NCBI RefSeq assembly: GCF_000943545.1 | Contig: NZ_JTHP01000003.1 | Location: forward strand, 1-64,000 | Direction of reading: 5' to 3' | DNA length: 64,000 nt | Source: Paenibacillus terrae | GTDB taxonomy: Bacteria; Bacillota; Bacilli; Paenibacillales; Paenibacillaceae | Shown here: positions 1 to 8,812 of the stretch, in pieces | Layout of the letters: every line of letters begins with the position of its first letter | Position numbering within the stretch: the first letter of the stretch is position 1 | Notes under the pieces: model-generated | Database searches by the model: none | The model's input: only the letters and a program-made list of their open reading frames with translations | What the model was told of the DNA's origin: nothing | Translations under genes and position numbers: made by a program

Positions 1-16
1 TGTAATCTAACAGGAA

Positions 17-65
17 AAGAAATCCAAGACCCATCCGCAATGAGTTGCCGAATAAGCTTGGATTA
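17..65 (-). terminator. Possible terminator after the reductase gene
   Basis: An inverted repeat (AATCCAAG at the left, CTTGGATT at the right) lies just beyond the stop of the minus-strand reductase gene. Read on the minus strand the right arm is followed by a T-rich stretch, as in a Rho-independent terminator. The loop is long (about 28 bases), so the assignment is tentative. Confidence 0.35.
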
Positions 66-98
66 CATAAGTCCCTCTTGGGTCAGAAAATATGACTT

Positions 99-1184
99 CT
101 ACACCTGCTGTCCGTTCACCTGAATATCCACAGCTACCTGCTGCCCCAGCCATTCCCGCATACGATTCCACGAAAAACACTGCTCCACGTGAAATACACC
201 ATGAGGAAGCTCAGAACGGTATAGCGCCAGCGCTGCAAAGACAGCTGCCTTGGCGGTTAAATCGGATTGATGATGTCCCCTTAGTTGGCATTCGACTTTC
301 GTTTCCTTGCCATGAAGGGTTCCTCGCGCGTCTACCTTGACCGCCACCGCATTCCCTCCCAGATGCAGCTTGCTAAAGCTGCGAACCACTGCGTTACGCA
401 CGGATTTCTGTCGGAGTAAACCCGATATCCCTGTTGTCCGAAGCCCTGCCAAAAGCCGGGTAGTTAACCGGGAATCGAAGCAAAGACGTGTGCTGACCGT
501 AGGAATTCCGAGCGTACGTGGAAGTGTATGCTGATCGGAAAAAGGGAAACGATACGCGCGGTGACGCCCCACTCCTGCGCCGAAGTCTGCCACTCGCCCG
601 TCGCTAAAGCTTTTTCGAATCGCCGGGCGACCCTGTTCCATAACCTCCAAATCGGTATGAATCTGGTCCACTGTCCATTCAATGGCAGCCTGACCATGTT
701 CGTCTCCTAAGCCCAGCATCAGAGATATGTTCAACTCATCCGTCTGATCCATAAGCTGCGTCGCTTGCAATGCTAACAGATTCGTCAACCCCGGGGCCAA
801 TCCCACACTTAGCAGGGCAGTAGCCTGATAAGCTCGTGCCTCCTGATGACACCGCTCCACCTGACTCAAGAAAGCTGCATTCGCGGTAATATCCATATAA
901 TGCACCCCATGCTGAAGGCAGGCACGTACCAAGTCTGTGTTTTCCTGATCCAGACACATGATAACGATCTTGGCCTGCTTTAAAATCGATGGGGCTATCG
1001 GCTCATGAATATTAAGCTGTAAAGGCAGTACCTTACCACCCGATTGCTTGCTAAATTCAGCGGCACGTTCCATGCTACGCCCTGCAGCAAACACCTTGCC
1101 GGGAAACATTTCACTTAGTTCCGTGCATAAAATTTTTCCAACATGACCATATCCACCAATGATGATAATGCTATCCTTTGTCAT
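99..1184 (-). CDS. Saccharopine dehydrogenase-like NAD(P)-binding oxidoreductase
   Basis: The protein opens with a Rossmann nucleotide-binding motif (IIIIGGYGHVGK) and has the layout of the saccharopine dehydrogenase/homospermidine synthase-like superfamily: an N-terminal NAD(P) domain, then a substrate domain. The substrate is unknown. The start is set at 1184, where AAGGGGGAG precedes ATG by about nine bases; a longer reading to 1220 would run deeper into the upstream gene. It overlaps the end of the methyltransferase gene by 14 bases, so the two are almost certainly co-transcribed and translationally coupled. A Fur-like site upstream of the pair makes a role in metal acquisition (for example making an opine-type or other small metallophore) possible, but this is inference. 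Confidence 0.75.
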   Translation of the reverse strand: MTKDSIIIIGGYGHVGKILCTELSEMFPGKVFAAGRSMERAAEFSKQSGGKVLPLQLNIHEPIAPSILKQAKIVIMCLDQENTDLVRACLQHGVHYMDITANAAFLSQVERCHQEARAYQATALLSVGLAPGLTNLLALQATQLMDQTDELNISLMLGLGDEHGQAAIEWTVDQIHTDLEVMEQGRPAIRKSFSDGRVADFGAGVGRHRAYRFPFSDQHTLPRTLGIPTVSTRLCFDSRLTTRLLAGLRTTGISGLLRQKSVRNAVVRSFSKLHLGGNAVAVKVDARGTLHGKETKVECQLRGHHQSDLTAKAAVFAALALYRSELPHGVFHVEQCFSWNRMREWLGQQVAVDIQVNGQQV

Positions 1185-2055
1185 GAGTAAATTCTCCCCC
1201 TTTAACTGCAAACCACGCATTCACTAAAAAAGCACCAAAATACCGAGTAATATGGGTAAAGCCTGCATCTACCAACATTCCCTGTATTGCCGTATTGGAC
1301 ACCGGGTCTGACTCACGGCCAATGGAGGTAGCGAATCGCTCCCAATCCTCCAGGGGAATGCCCTGATCCAGCATATGACTTTTCCACGCCTGCATTTGAA
1401 TGGAAAAGGCAGACTCCTGTGGATTTCCATTGATGGAGGCCAAGCAAAAAGGCGCGCCCGGTTTGAGACGAGCAGATATCTGTTGTAGCAATGCCCGTTT
1501 GCTCTCCAAGCTGTGAAGAAAATGAAGCACCAGCAGGCAGGTGGCAGCATCATACATCGGCTCCGCGTGTGATTCTTCGGTCTGTTTTCCAGACTGCTCC
1601 TTAGGCTGTTCTTGGAGTAGTTCTCCGGGCAGCTCTTCCAACGTGCCTGTGACAAATGATATTTTGGACCTTATACCCGCTTGCGCCACACGCTGACGTG
1701 CCAAATCCAGCATGCGTTCAGATGGATCAACTGCCGCAAAAGACCATGCCGCATGTTGTCCTCCGAGTGTAATCAGCTCCTGACCGCCGCCAGCCCCGAT
1801 AATCAGTACATTCGGATCCGTCGCCTGCGTGCGGGTCTGAGCCTCAAGCTGTGCGGTTATCAAGCGGCCCGTCATCTCATACAGATGAGCATATCCCGGT
1901 ATTTTTAAAGCAATCGTGTCCGGGTACTTGCTTACATTCGGATCGTTCCAGCTCATGGACTGGTTAGGAATTTTATGTTCAGCGCTTGTATGACGGCTAT
2001 TGCCTGTGTGATGAGCGTCTATAGGATCGTTTGGCTTACTGCTGCTATATTCCAT
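1171..2055 (-). CDS. Class I SAM-dependent methyltransferase
   Basis: A glycine-rich SAM-binding motif (NVLIIGAGGGQELITLG) followed by an acidic beta-2 end (AAVDPSERML) and a motif-IV-like segment (AATCLLVLHFL) identify a class I methyltransferase of roughly normal length (about 294 residues). The substrate is unknown. The start at 2055 has GGAGGG eight bases upstream; the longer ORF start at 2097 has no ribosome site. It is the first gene of a two-gene unit with the reductase. A 32-base palindrome and a Fur-like box lie about 95-140 bases upstream, shared with the divergent regulator gene. Confidence 0.8.
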   Translation of the reverse strand: MEYSSSKPNDPIDAHHTGNSRHTSAEHKIPNQSMSWNDPNVSKYPDTIALKIPGYAHLYEMTGRLITAQLEAQTRTQATDPNVLIIGAGGGQELITLGGQHAAWSFAAVDPSERMLDLARQRVAQAGIRSKISFVTGTLEELPGELLQEQPKEQSGKQTEESHAEPMYDAATCLLVLHFLHSLESKRALLQQISARLKPGAPFCLASINGNPQESAFSIQMQAWKSHMLDQGIPLEDWERFATSIGRESDPVSNTAIQGMLVDAGFTHITRYFGAFLVNAWFAVKGGEFTHDKG

Positions 2056-2148
2056 ATATAGTTCCCTCCAAAATCGAACAGCTGGAAAAAGATGCAACTG
2101 GCCTTACATCTAGCCTTGATCTTCCCCTAGCATTCGTATATTGTTGAT

Positions 2149-2180
2149 TTAATTGAGGATTTTGCAAAATCCTGAATTAA
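2149..2180. repeat. 32-base near-perfect palindrome in divergent promoter region
   Basis: The core AGGATTTTGCAAAATCCT (2156-2173) is a perfect 18-base palindrome, and the flanks extend it to 32 bases with a single mismatched pair. The same 18-base core occurs again at 55061-55078. It sits between two divergent genes, so it is not an end-of-gene terminator here. It could be an operator, or a dispersed intergenic palindrome of this genome. Confidence 0.6.
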
Positions 2181-2192
2181 GAATCATTCTCA
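2178..2192. promoter_or_regulatory. Candidate Fur box (imperfect)
   Basis: TAAGAATCATTCTCA matches the 7-1-7 Bacillus Fur consensus (TGATAATNATTATCA) at 11 of the 14 defined positions. It lies between the divergent methyltransferase and LuxR-type genes, overlapping the end of the palindrome. A perfect copy of the consensus occurs elsewhere in this window, so Fur regulation exists in this genome. Whether this weaker site is bound is unknown. Confidence 0.4.
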
Positions 2193-2289
2193 ATTATAAC
2201 GACTATACGTATATCCACCATCCCATAGATGTGGGATTTACTTCGATACAATGTTGCGAAACTCCAGCTTTTCACGATGGGAGCAATGT

Positions 2290-3402
2290 ATGAGCGCACA
2301 ATATACACAATTTTCACAGCTAAAAGATGCTCGACAGCAAATCATTCGACTGGGAGAAAAAGCCCCTTCATCGCAAGCTTACAAACATACGCTAATCGAC
2401 CGCTTACGTACTCAGGTTCCGTTCAATGCGGCGTGTTGTACATCAATAGATCCGCATTCGCTACTTTCCACAGGGGCATTCACCGAATCAGGCGTGGATG
2501 GCATTCATTACAAGCTGTTAGAGTACGAATATCTGCGCAATGATGTGATGAAATACGACCAGTTGGTGCGGGAGGGGCAATCCATAGCGACTCTAAACGG
2601 AGCTACGGGAGGTCAACCGAATCGGAGCGCACGTTACAGGGATGTTTTGCAGCCTGCCGGATTCGGGGATGAATTACGTGTTCCGTTAATGTACAAAGGA
2701 ACCTGCTGGGGATTTCTCACGTTGTTTCGCCTTCATACAGAGCTGGTATTTAGTGAGGAAGAGCAGCAGCTTCTTGAAGCCTTAGCGCCGTCCATTGCCT
2801 ATCATTTACGTCAGGCCAGTGTGGGCTTATCTCCAGACTCCGCTATAATTATGGAAAATGATATGGAGCCAGGGGTTCTGGTGCTTTCTGGCAAGCTGGA
2901 GCCGATTTCCTCCAATCCAACGGCAGACCAGTGGCTTAAGTTGCTTCGGCAGCAGGAAGGCATCGACGAAAATAGCCTTCCCGCGCCCGTTCGGGCGGTA
3001 TGCTTTCGCGCACTATCCACAGCCCTTCCGGGAGCTTTCACTACTTCCGCTTCACCAGCCAAACTATGTATACCCGCCGCAGACGCAGGAACCCCGTGGG
3101 TAACACTCAGGGCCACCCTTCTTCAGAGCGGGCAAAGTAAAGATGAAAAACAGCTTGCCGTATGGTTTGAGCCTGCTAAAGCATCTGAAATGCTGCCGCT
3201 CATGGCCGAGATGTTTGCATGGTCCGAGCGGGAAAGACAGCTTGTCCGGCTCATTGTTCAAGGCTTTTCGACCCGAGAATTGGCAAACGCACTTCATATT
3301 TCAGCCTACACAGTGCAAGATCATCTGAAAGCGATTTTCTTGAAAACAGGTGTAAGCAGCCGCCGTGAGCTGGTATGGAAGGTATATTCCAGATTCAACT
3401 AA
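2290..3402 (+). CDS. LuxR-family transcriptional regulator
   Basis: The C-terminal ~60 residues form a typical LuxR/GerE helix-turn-helix (ERERQLVRLIVQGFSTRELA, then HISAYTVQDHLKAIFLKTGV). The N-terminal ~300 residues look like a GAF-type sensory region: they contain a stretch (LRVPLMYKGTCWGFLTLFR) typical of GAF domains. The start at 2290 follows GGGAG by six bases. It is divergent from the methyltransferase/reductase pair and may control it. Proteins of this shape (about 370 residues, GAF plus LuxR HTH) are common in soil actinobacteria and Paenibacillus; the signal is not known. Confidence 0.8.
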   Translation: MSAQYTQFSQLKDARQQIIRLGEKAPSSQAYKHTLIDRLRTQVPFNAACCTSIDPHSLLSTGAFTESGVDGIHYKLLEYEYLRNDVMKYDQLVREGQSIATLNGATGGQPNRSARYRDVLQPAGFGDELRVPLMYKGTCWGFLTLFRLHTELVFSEEEQQLLEALAPSIAYHLRQASVGLSPDSAIIMENDMEPGVLVLSGKLEPISSNPTADQWLKLLRQQEGIDENSLPAPVRAVCFRALSTALPGAFTTSASPAKLCIPAADAGTPWVTLRATLLQSGQSKDEKQLAVWFEPAKASEMLPLMAEMFAWSERERQLVRLIVQGFSTRELANALHISAYTVQDHLKAIFLKTGVSSRRELVWKVYSRFN

Positions 3403-3437
3403 TTTCTATCCGCCTATTCCACAATAATACATGCCAA

Positions 3438-3473
3438 AAAGACAGATGACCCCATTAAGGATCATCTGTCTTT
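3438..3473. terminator. Bidirectional Rho-independent terminator
   Basis: AAAGACAGATGA and TCATCTGTCTTT form a 12-base-pair stem with a 12-base loop, flanked by A- and T-runs, midway between the convergent regulator gene and the small minus-strand gene. Confidence 0.8.
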
Positions 3474-3503
3474 GCATGTTAGCTCTATTTGGACGCAAGA
3501 GCC

Positions 3504-3683
3504 TTATTGCTTCGAAGAGGTTTTCGTATCATCGTAGGACACAGGTGAAGGCTTCGCAATCCATTCGTCAGCCTCTGGTTCGATATCCACGCCGTTTTCC
3601 AGCTTGTTTTTCTCCATCAAGGAATCTCCGTCCTCGTTCTTCTTGTTGCGGATTTTCGCTTCGTCTTGAGTGTGGTCGCTCAT
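3504..3683 (-). CDS. Small acidic hypothetical protein (59 aa)
   Basis: A 59-residue ORF beginning MSDHTQDEAKIRNKKNEDGD has a near-ideal ribosome site (AAAGGAGGAATCAAC before ATG) and ends just before a terminator, so it is probably a real gene. The protein is very hydrophilic, rich in Asp, Glu, Lys and Asn, with no membrane segment or known motif. It is probably disordered; I do not recognise its function. Confidence 0.65.
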   Translation of the reverse strand: MSDHTQDEAKIRNKKNEDGDSLMEKNKLENGVDIEPEADEWIAKPSPVSYDDTKTSSKQ

Positions 3684-3759
3684 GTTGATTCCTCCTTTTT
3701 GACTTCATCTGATTGATGTACCTTACTCAACATTCCCCATTGCCATCCTGTGCAAACCT

Positions 3760-4812
3760 CTACACAACCAGATGCCCTTTTTTCTCCGCCGGACCAATGG
3801 TTGCCTCAATCCCGGCATTAAACTCCAGAAAGTCGCTTTCTACTCCATCGCTGAAAATGACTCCATGTTCCGGCATCTGCGAAGCAATCCGCAGCGGTTT
3901 TTCGGCTTCCACCTGACCAAATACAAGATCCGCAGCAGTCGTCTGACTGGGAAATGGTTCTCTCACCGTAAAATATAGCGATGGCGAACTCCATGTTGCG
4001 CGGTTGTCATGACTATAGTCATCGTCACTGCCATGGTCGCGCCCGTTGCTTCTCCGGCCTCGTTGCCGTCCTTCTTCCACTGCTTCTTGACGGAAGGCGG
4101 CGCCCGGCACCAGATGATCTGGAGTCAGCGAAATTGGACACTGCGTAGCGCTGCCGACAATCCCTGCCGCCCCGGCAAGCACGCTGGTCAACCAGCCTGT
4201 CGCGCCCAGCCCCGTCGAAACGATGATGCCGCTGGAGGATTGCTGCTCTACCTGATCCTCCAGCCTCAGCTCATATCTCGCAGAAACATGAGTTTTGCGA
4301 CCGATGAACAAATCGTTCACAGCGTACAACGACTGACCATCATTTAGCTGTGCCTTAGCCAGCGTAACCTCCTTGATCGGACGTCTGCGCACGAATACAT
4401 CTGGCACAACCCAGCGCAAATCCGATACCGTAAATGGCAGCAGTACCCCGTCCCAACGCAGCGGATCTGGATTCACACCGATAAGCGGCTGCTCAGTCAA
4501 GTATTTTAACGTGTTGGCCACCAGCCCATCCTGACCCAGTACCACCACCGTATCCTGCTCACCAAAAATAAAATTAGGCACATGCTCCCGCTCCACAATC
4601 TGAACCCGGCCCAAGGCCGTCAGCTCCGACGTCGCCGTTGCCACCGCTCTGCGGTAATTTTCATCCTCCAGCACATAATCACTGAAATCCGCACCCAGCC
4701 GTTCAATAAAAAACCGGGCCTGCTGCACCGTGTTATACCGGACAATCAGCTCCTCCAGACGTGTTTTACGCTTCACCAAAATGATCTTGTGCTCTGTCAT
4801 CCGGCTGCTCAT
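3760..4812 (-). CDS. NAD kinase-like protein
   Basis: The fold is that of ATP-NAD kinases. TVVVLGQDGLVANTLKYL corresponds to the nucleotide-binding loop (normally GGDG, here GQDG), followed by an NPDP segment and SSGIIVSTGLGATGWLTS, matching the conserved glycine-rich Ser/Thr region near the NAD site. The changed first motif and the 350-residue length suggest a divergent member rather than the housekeeping NAD kinase; activity on NAD is not assured. ATG overlaps the TGA of the upstream SPFH gene (ATGA), so the pair is translationally coupled. A run of Arg, Gly and Asp at about residues 255-275 is an unusual low-complexity insertion. Confidence 0.7.
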   Translation of the reverse strand: MSSRMTEHKIILVKRKTRLEELIVRYNTVQQARFFIERLGADFSDYVLEDENYRRAVATATSELTALGRVQIVEREHVPNFIFGEQDTVVVLGQDGLVANTLKYLTEQPLIGVNPDPLRWDGVLLPFTVSDLRWVVPDVFVRRRPIKEVTLAKAQLNDGQSLYAVNDLFIGRKTHVSARYELRLEDQVEQQSSSGIIVSTGLGATGWLTSVLAGAAGIVGSATQCPISLTPDHLVPGAAFRQEAVEEGRQRGRRSNGRDHGSDDDYSHDNRATWSSPSLYFTVREPFPSQTTAADLVFGQVEAEKPLRIASQMPEHGVIFSDGVESDFLEFNAGIEATIGPAEKKGHLVV

Positions 4813-5870
4813 CGACCTCTTCCTCTTGATCCTCTCGTTCCTTCCGATCCGCCTGTTCCCTGACCGGACATCAGACCTTGCAACAAGTCTGGTGTAATGT
4901 TTAGCTGACCGATTTTCCCTGCATTTTCTGCAAGCTCTTGGAATGCAATCGCAATCAGCTTATCCGGACTCATATCCATGTTCGCCATAGCCTGAAGCAC
5001 GTTCGGCTCGACATCCTGCAACGATTTCATGACTGCCGTCAGCTCATAGGCCTTGGCATCGGCTTCCGCCTTTTTATTCGTTACGGTCAACTCAATCAGC
5101 ACACGTTTTTTCTCCTCCAAAGCCGTGTCAAAACGCAGTTGCTCCTCCTTCATCTCGCTTTGCTTCTGCTTCACTGAACGTTCGGCATCGAGCTGGGTTT
5201 CGCGGATTTGCTTCTTTTTCGTCTCCACTGCAATTTCGGTGTTCAGCTCATTCTCCTTCACACGCCGCTCCTGCTCAATGGAAGCATTCCGACGCTCATA
5301 TAGGGCGTGATCCGCATTGCGAAGAATTTCCTCCCTTGCCTGCGCCTCCAGCGCTCGCATCGTTTCTTTATTCGGTAAAATCGCCAAAATCGACAGTCCC
5401 ATCACCTCAATACCGAGCTTTTCGATTTCCGCGTGTTGAGCGATATCCTTCGCCATACTTTGCGCCAAACGTTCACTGGATTGAACAGCCTCTTTGAGCG
5501 GAACACGCTCCAGATATTTTTTGGTCAGCACCTTTGCAATGTTAATCACCCGTTGGGCCAGCTTGCCAGGGTCATCCGAAATATAGCGATTTGCTTTCAA
5601 GTCATACGTATAATTCAAAATCTGCGTCGTTCTCCGATAATCCACAATCCGATAAGTCAGTTGTCCCTGCACGGTCACCGCCTGAAAATCATGGGTCATT
5701 TCCTCAAATATAAACGGCACATCAATAGAGGAAACAGGCACGACGACGACCGAGGTTGTTGGAGCGTAATAATAAAAGGATAATCCCACACCTTCCCGAA
5801 CCACTTTCCCGTTCTTCACCTTCATCACATACTCACTAGGCTGAAATTTCACAAAATTAAATCCGAACAT
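4809..5870 (-). CDS. SPFH/band 7 domain protein
   Basis: Residues 1-200 resemble an SPFH (band 7) domain: FGFNFVKFQPSEYVMKVKNG at the start, then FQAVTVQGQLTYRI. They are followed by a long charged coiled coil (about 205-290, rich in Glu, Lys, Gln and Arg) and a glycine/arginine-rich tail. There is no clear N-terminal membrane segment, so membrane attachment, if any, is peripheral. Band 7 proteins scaffold membrane-associated complexes. The start has GAGGAA twelve bases upstream. It is the promoter-proximal partner of the NAD-kinase-like gene; the biological link between them is unknown. Confidence 0.75.
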   Translation of the reverse strand: MFGFNFVKFQPSEYVMKVKNGKVVREGVGLSFYYYAPTTSVVVVPVSSIDVPFIFEEMTHDFQAVTVQGQLTYRIVDYRRTTQILNYTYDLKANRYISDDPGKLAQRVINIAKVLTKKYLERVPLKEAVQSSERLAQSMAKDIAQHAEIEKLGIEVMGLSILAILPNKETMRALEAQAREEILRNADHALYERRNASIEQERRVKENELNTEIAVETKKKQIRETQLDAERSVKQKQSEMKEEQLRFDTALEEKKRVLIELTVTNKKAEADAKAYELTAVMKSLQDVEPNVLQAMANMDMSPDKLIAIAFQELAENAGKIGQLNITPDLLQGLMSGQGTGGSEGTRGSRGRGR

Positions 5871-5982
5871 GGCAGATTCCTCGCCTTCCTTATAGTTTTT
5901 ATTATATTGTTATTATCAATTTGTTATTAACAATAAAATAGCACACATCCTCGATAATATCAATACGACATTTATATAAAAG

Positions 5983-6027
5983 AAGGCCGTTCCCCCTCCG
6001 ATACACTCGGTTAGAGGAAACAGCCTT
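5983..6027 (-). terminator. Rho-independent terminator after the HD hydrolase gene
   Basis: AAGGCTGTTTCCTC pairs with GAGGGGGAACGGCCTT, read on the minus strand just past the stop of the HD-domain gene, and is followed by T-rich sequence. Confidence 0.65.
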
Positions 6028-6038
6028 ATTGAAACAAC

Positions 6039-6704
6039 TTATTTATCATCCACATTCCATTCCCTATAAAACTGCTCCAAATACATCTCCATCCATTGAT
6101 GCCGGACCGCTGCCAGCTCTTTGGCATAAGCGGTATTCATTAAATCCTTGAGCTTTAACAGCTTTTCGTAAAAATGGTATATGGCACTTTTCCCCGCAGC
6201 ACGATATTCATACTGTGAAAAATCCTTGTCCGGGTGATGCATCATGCTGCCTTTTGAGCCTGCATACATAAAAGTCCTCGCAATGCCAATCGCTCCAAGG
6301 GCATCCAACCGATCTGCATCCTGCACAACCTGACCTTCCAGCGTATTCATAGGCGGATTTTGTCCACCGTTGTAGGACATTGTAGCGATAATGGTCATCA
6401 CATGCGTAATCACGCCCGGATCGCTTACATGCAGACGCAGCCAGTGCTCCACTTTGTCGAGTCCCGCTTGTTTGGAGTCGTTTAATTTTTCATCCGCTAC
6501 ATCATGCAGTAGCGCTGCCAGTTCACAAATAAACGTATCTGCGCCTTCTTTGGCAGCAATTTCGAGGGAAAGCTTTCTCACCCGGTCAATGTGCCACCAA
6601 TCGTGACCACTGTGGTCATGCTCCAACTGCTGTTGTACAAAAGGTTCTGCCTTTTGAATAATATCTGCTAAAATAGCTTCCTGTTGCTCTGTTCGATTCT
6701 CCAT
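6039..6704 (-). CDS. HD domain phosphohydrolase
   Basis: The HD metal-binding set is visible: HDWWHIDRV near residue 30 (first His), LAALLHDVADEKL near 65 (His-Asp pair) and VQDADRLDALGAIGIAR near 128 (last Asp). This is the arrangement of small YedJ-type HD hydrolases (about 215-230 residues), which act on phosphoesters or nucleotides. The natural substrate is unknown. GGAAGGTGACTT precedes the ATG. It stands alone with its own terminator. Confidence 0.85.
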   Translation of the reverse strand: MENRTEQQEAILADIIQKAEPFVQQQLEHDHSGHDWWHIDRVRKLSLEIAAKEGADTFICELAALLHDVADEKLNDSKQAGLDKVEHWLRLHVSDPGVITHVMTIIATMSYNGGQNPPMNTLEGQVVQDADRLDALGAIGIARTFMYAGSKGSMMHHPDKDFSQYEYRAAGKSAIYHFYEKLLKLKDLMNTAYAKELAAVRHQWMEMYLEQFYREWNVDDK

Positions 6705-6994
6705 AAGTCACCTTCCGCTCCCACCCTTGTATTCCAAGGCGAGTTATTTTAATTTCTAACGCTTGTTCATTTACCTATTCATTTGCTTATTGCGGATCAT
6801 AGAAAGCGCCTTACGTGCTGCCAGCTTTAATCGCCCGGTTGCTGGCTCATACCCGTGATGTCCCAAAAGGGTACACCGCTCCTTATCTTTCTACTCAAAA
6901 TCTGCTATATAAGGCCGAAATGGATAAGCTTTCTCTATTTTATTCTATATGGTGTATGGCATCCAACCTTTGTGATGGAGTTAGTGACCGTACA

Positions 6995-7042
6995 AAAAAT
7001 AACTTCCAATTCCACATCAACAGTGGTCTCGGAAGTTATTTT
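6995..7042 (-). terminator. Rho-independent terminator after the ferredoxin-NADP reductase gene
   Basis: AAAATAACTTCC and GGAAGTTATTTT form a 12-base-pair stem, about 50 bases beyond the reductase stop. The rest of 6705-7089 shows no supportable gene. Confidence 0.75.
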
Positions 7043-7089
7043 GCGTTTTGCCTATCCTAGCTCTATCCTATCAGACTTATTTACGTATC

Positions 7090-8124
7090 TTACTCCACGA
7101 CACCAAGCTCGCGGTTTTTTTCCTTGAAGCGGCTGTTGTGGGAAGATACATAGGCCACTTTATCTGCTGCGGGATCAATGTACAGCTTGGCGCTATTCAG
7201 CGCAAGGGCAGCATCCGTGAACGTACCCGCAATCAGATACAGCTTGCTTCCGTACTCGACAAAATCGCCTGCGGCGAAAACCCCTGGCAGATTCGTTTCC
7301 AGCTTCTCACTCACTCTGGCATGCCACTCACCCATATCCAGTCCCCAATCCCGAAGCGGGCCAAAATCCGATTTCAGACCATGGTTCACAATGATTGCAT
7401 CGACGTTCAATACTTGTGTTTCACCCGTCTCTACATGACTGATCGTCACCTGTTCAATCGTCTCGCCATTATTACTATGTAGCTGGCTCACCGCGTAAGG
7501 TGTCAGGACTTGGACAGAAGACGCTTTCATGCGAACTATATTTTTCTCATGTCCGCCAAAATGCTCTCGACGATGGACTACTGTCACACTTGCGGCAATA
7601 GATTCCAGCTCATTCGCCCAATCCACAGCCGAGTCGCCTCCTCCGGAAATCAGGACATGCTTGCCTCGGAACGGCTCCAATTCTTGTACAGTATAATGCA
7701 GGTTTGTAACCTCATAGCGGTCAGCTCCTTCAATCTCCAGCTTGGCCATTTTGAGAATGCCATAGCCAACTGCCAGCACCACTGTACGTGTCCAATGCTG
7801 TTCCCCTGTCGCAGAGGTCAATAGGAAGGTTCCATCCTCTTGCCGATCCAAACCTGTGATCTGCTGTCCCAACACAATCGTAGGCTCGAACGTCAGCGCC
7901 TGCTGCTCTAGCTGATCAATCAGCTTTTCACATAATATCGGCGTGACACCTCCAACATCCCAAATCATCTTCTCCGGGTAAATGCGCATCCGTCCGCCCA
8001 GCTCATGCTTGGCTTCGATCAGCTTGGTCTTCATATCTCTCATTCCGCTGTAAAATGCGGTATACATACCGGCAGGACCACCGCCGATTATTGTTACATC
8101 ATATAATTCCAAGGACTCTTTCAC
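7090..8124 (-). CDS. ycgT: Ferredoxin/flavodoxin-NADP reductase, YcgT-like
   Basis: This is a thioredoxin-reductase-like FAD/NAD(P) protein of 344 residues, the usual length for the Bacillus YumC/YcgT ferredoxin-NADP reductases. Residues 11-20 ([10 protein letters not shown]) form the FAD loop; GGGDSA at 161-166 is the NAD(P) loop. There is no CxxC pair, so it is not a thioredoxin reductase. It is likely to supply reduced ferredoxin or flavodoxin under iron limitation: a perfect Fur box lies inside its promoter. B. subtilis ycgT is known to be Fur-regulated, and this favours YcgT over YumC. A broken fragment of a close paralogue lies at about 11258-11363. Confidence 0.85.
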   Translation of the reverse strand: MKESLELYDVTIIGGGPAGMYTAFYSGMRDMKTKLIEAKHELGGRMRIYPEKMIWDVGGVTPILCEKLIDQLEQQALTFEPTIVLGQQITGLDRQEDGTFLLTSATGEQHWTRTVVLAVGYGILKMAKLEIEGADRYEVTNLHYTVQELEPFRGKHVLISGGGDSAVDWANELESIAASVTVVHRREHFGGHEKNIVRMKASSVQVLTPYAVSQLHSNNGETIEQVTISHVETGETQVLNVDAIIVNHGLKSDFGPLRDWGLDMGEWHARVSEKLETNLPGVFAAGDFVEYGSKLYLIAGTFTDAALALNSAKLYIDPAADKVAYVSSHNSRFKEKNRELGVVE

Positions 8125-8164
8125 TCTGCAACTCTCCCTACCTTAGCGTGATATGTCTGCTCCT

Positions 8165-8194
8165 ATTATAAGTGATAATAATTATCAATATCAA
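8165..8194 (-). promoter_or_regulatory. Sigma-A promoter containing a perfect Fur box
   Basis: On the minus strand there is a -35 TTGATA (8189-8194), an 18-base spacer and a -10 TATAAT (8165-8170). The spacer contains TGATAATAATTATCA (8173-8187 on the plus strand), an exact match to the 7-1-7 Fur consensus of Bacillus. Iron-loaded Fur bound here would block polymerase, so the ycgT-like gene should be induced by iron starvation. Confidence 0.85.
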
Positions 8195-8279
8195 TTAAGA
8201 ATTAAAAACATATCCGATTCGGGGGTTTTTATGACCTTAGAACTACATTTTTATACGGTATATATGGCTGTTGTTTCTC

Positions 8280-8783
8280 TCATTTTCCTGAGGTATTCAG
8301 AGATTGCTGCACTATAGCACGTAACGTCTTCTCATTAAGTCCTGTCTGTACAAATTGAAAACGGTAATTTGCCAGTCTCTGTACGCGGTCTATGATCTGC
8401 CCCAAATGATAAGCCGTATGCTCCACCACATGGTAAACATTGTACATATCTATTGCGCCTGTGTTGTCCAATGCTGCGCAGAAGGATGAAAAAGCCTCTT
8501 CCACCTCAACCATAAGCTGCACCTTGTCTTGTACCGAAGGTATGAAGCTGTCCTCCATCCCTTGCTTATATGTAATCGTCGGATCTATGAGTTTGGCTGC
8601 GTTTCTACGCACATGTACCATGATATGGTTGACAATACCACCCATACTGTTCGTTTCCGCCTCACCAACCTGCCACAATACCTGTTCGTCCAAAACCTCG
8701 ACGCAGGCCCGCAGCTTTACCAAGTATTGATCGTTCATTCTGTGCTTGGAGATGATTTTAAACTCACGCATGGAAAAATCCAT
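8280..8783 (-). CDS. DinB-like (DUF1572-type) protein
   Basis: A 167-residue helical protein with the histidine pattern of the DinB/YfiT four-helix superfamily: HIMVH in the second helix region and VVEHTAYHLGQI near the end of the third. In this family three histidines bind a metal, and members act as thiol transferases or remain uncharacterised. The start is placed at 8783, with GAGAGGAG about ten bases upstream; the longer ORF would overlap the preceding gene. It may be co-transcribed with the upstream hypothetical gene (29-base gap). Confidence 0.75.
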   Translation of the reverse strand: MDFSMREFKIISKHRMNDQYLVKLRACVEVLDEQVLWQVGEAETNSMGGIVNHIMVHVRRNAAKLIDPTITYKQGMEDSFIPSVQDKVQLMVEVEEAFSSFCAALDNTGAIDMYNVYHVVEHTAYHLGQIIDRVQRLANYRFQFVQTGLNEKTLRAIVQQSLNTSGK

Positions 8784-8812
8784 ATTCTCTCTGCTCCTCT
8801 CATATGAATTTT

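Noticed and set aside
2149..2180. The 32-base palindrome as a Rho-independent terminator
   Set aside because: It lies between divergent gene starts, has no T-run, and the same core occurs elsewhere in other contexts.
6720..7089. Overlapping 80-90-codon plus-strand ORFs between the HD and reductase genes
   Set aside because: Mostly AT-rich intergenic sequence containing the terminator hairpin; no ribosome sites.
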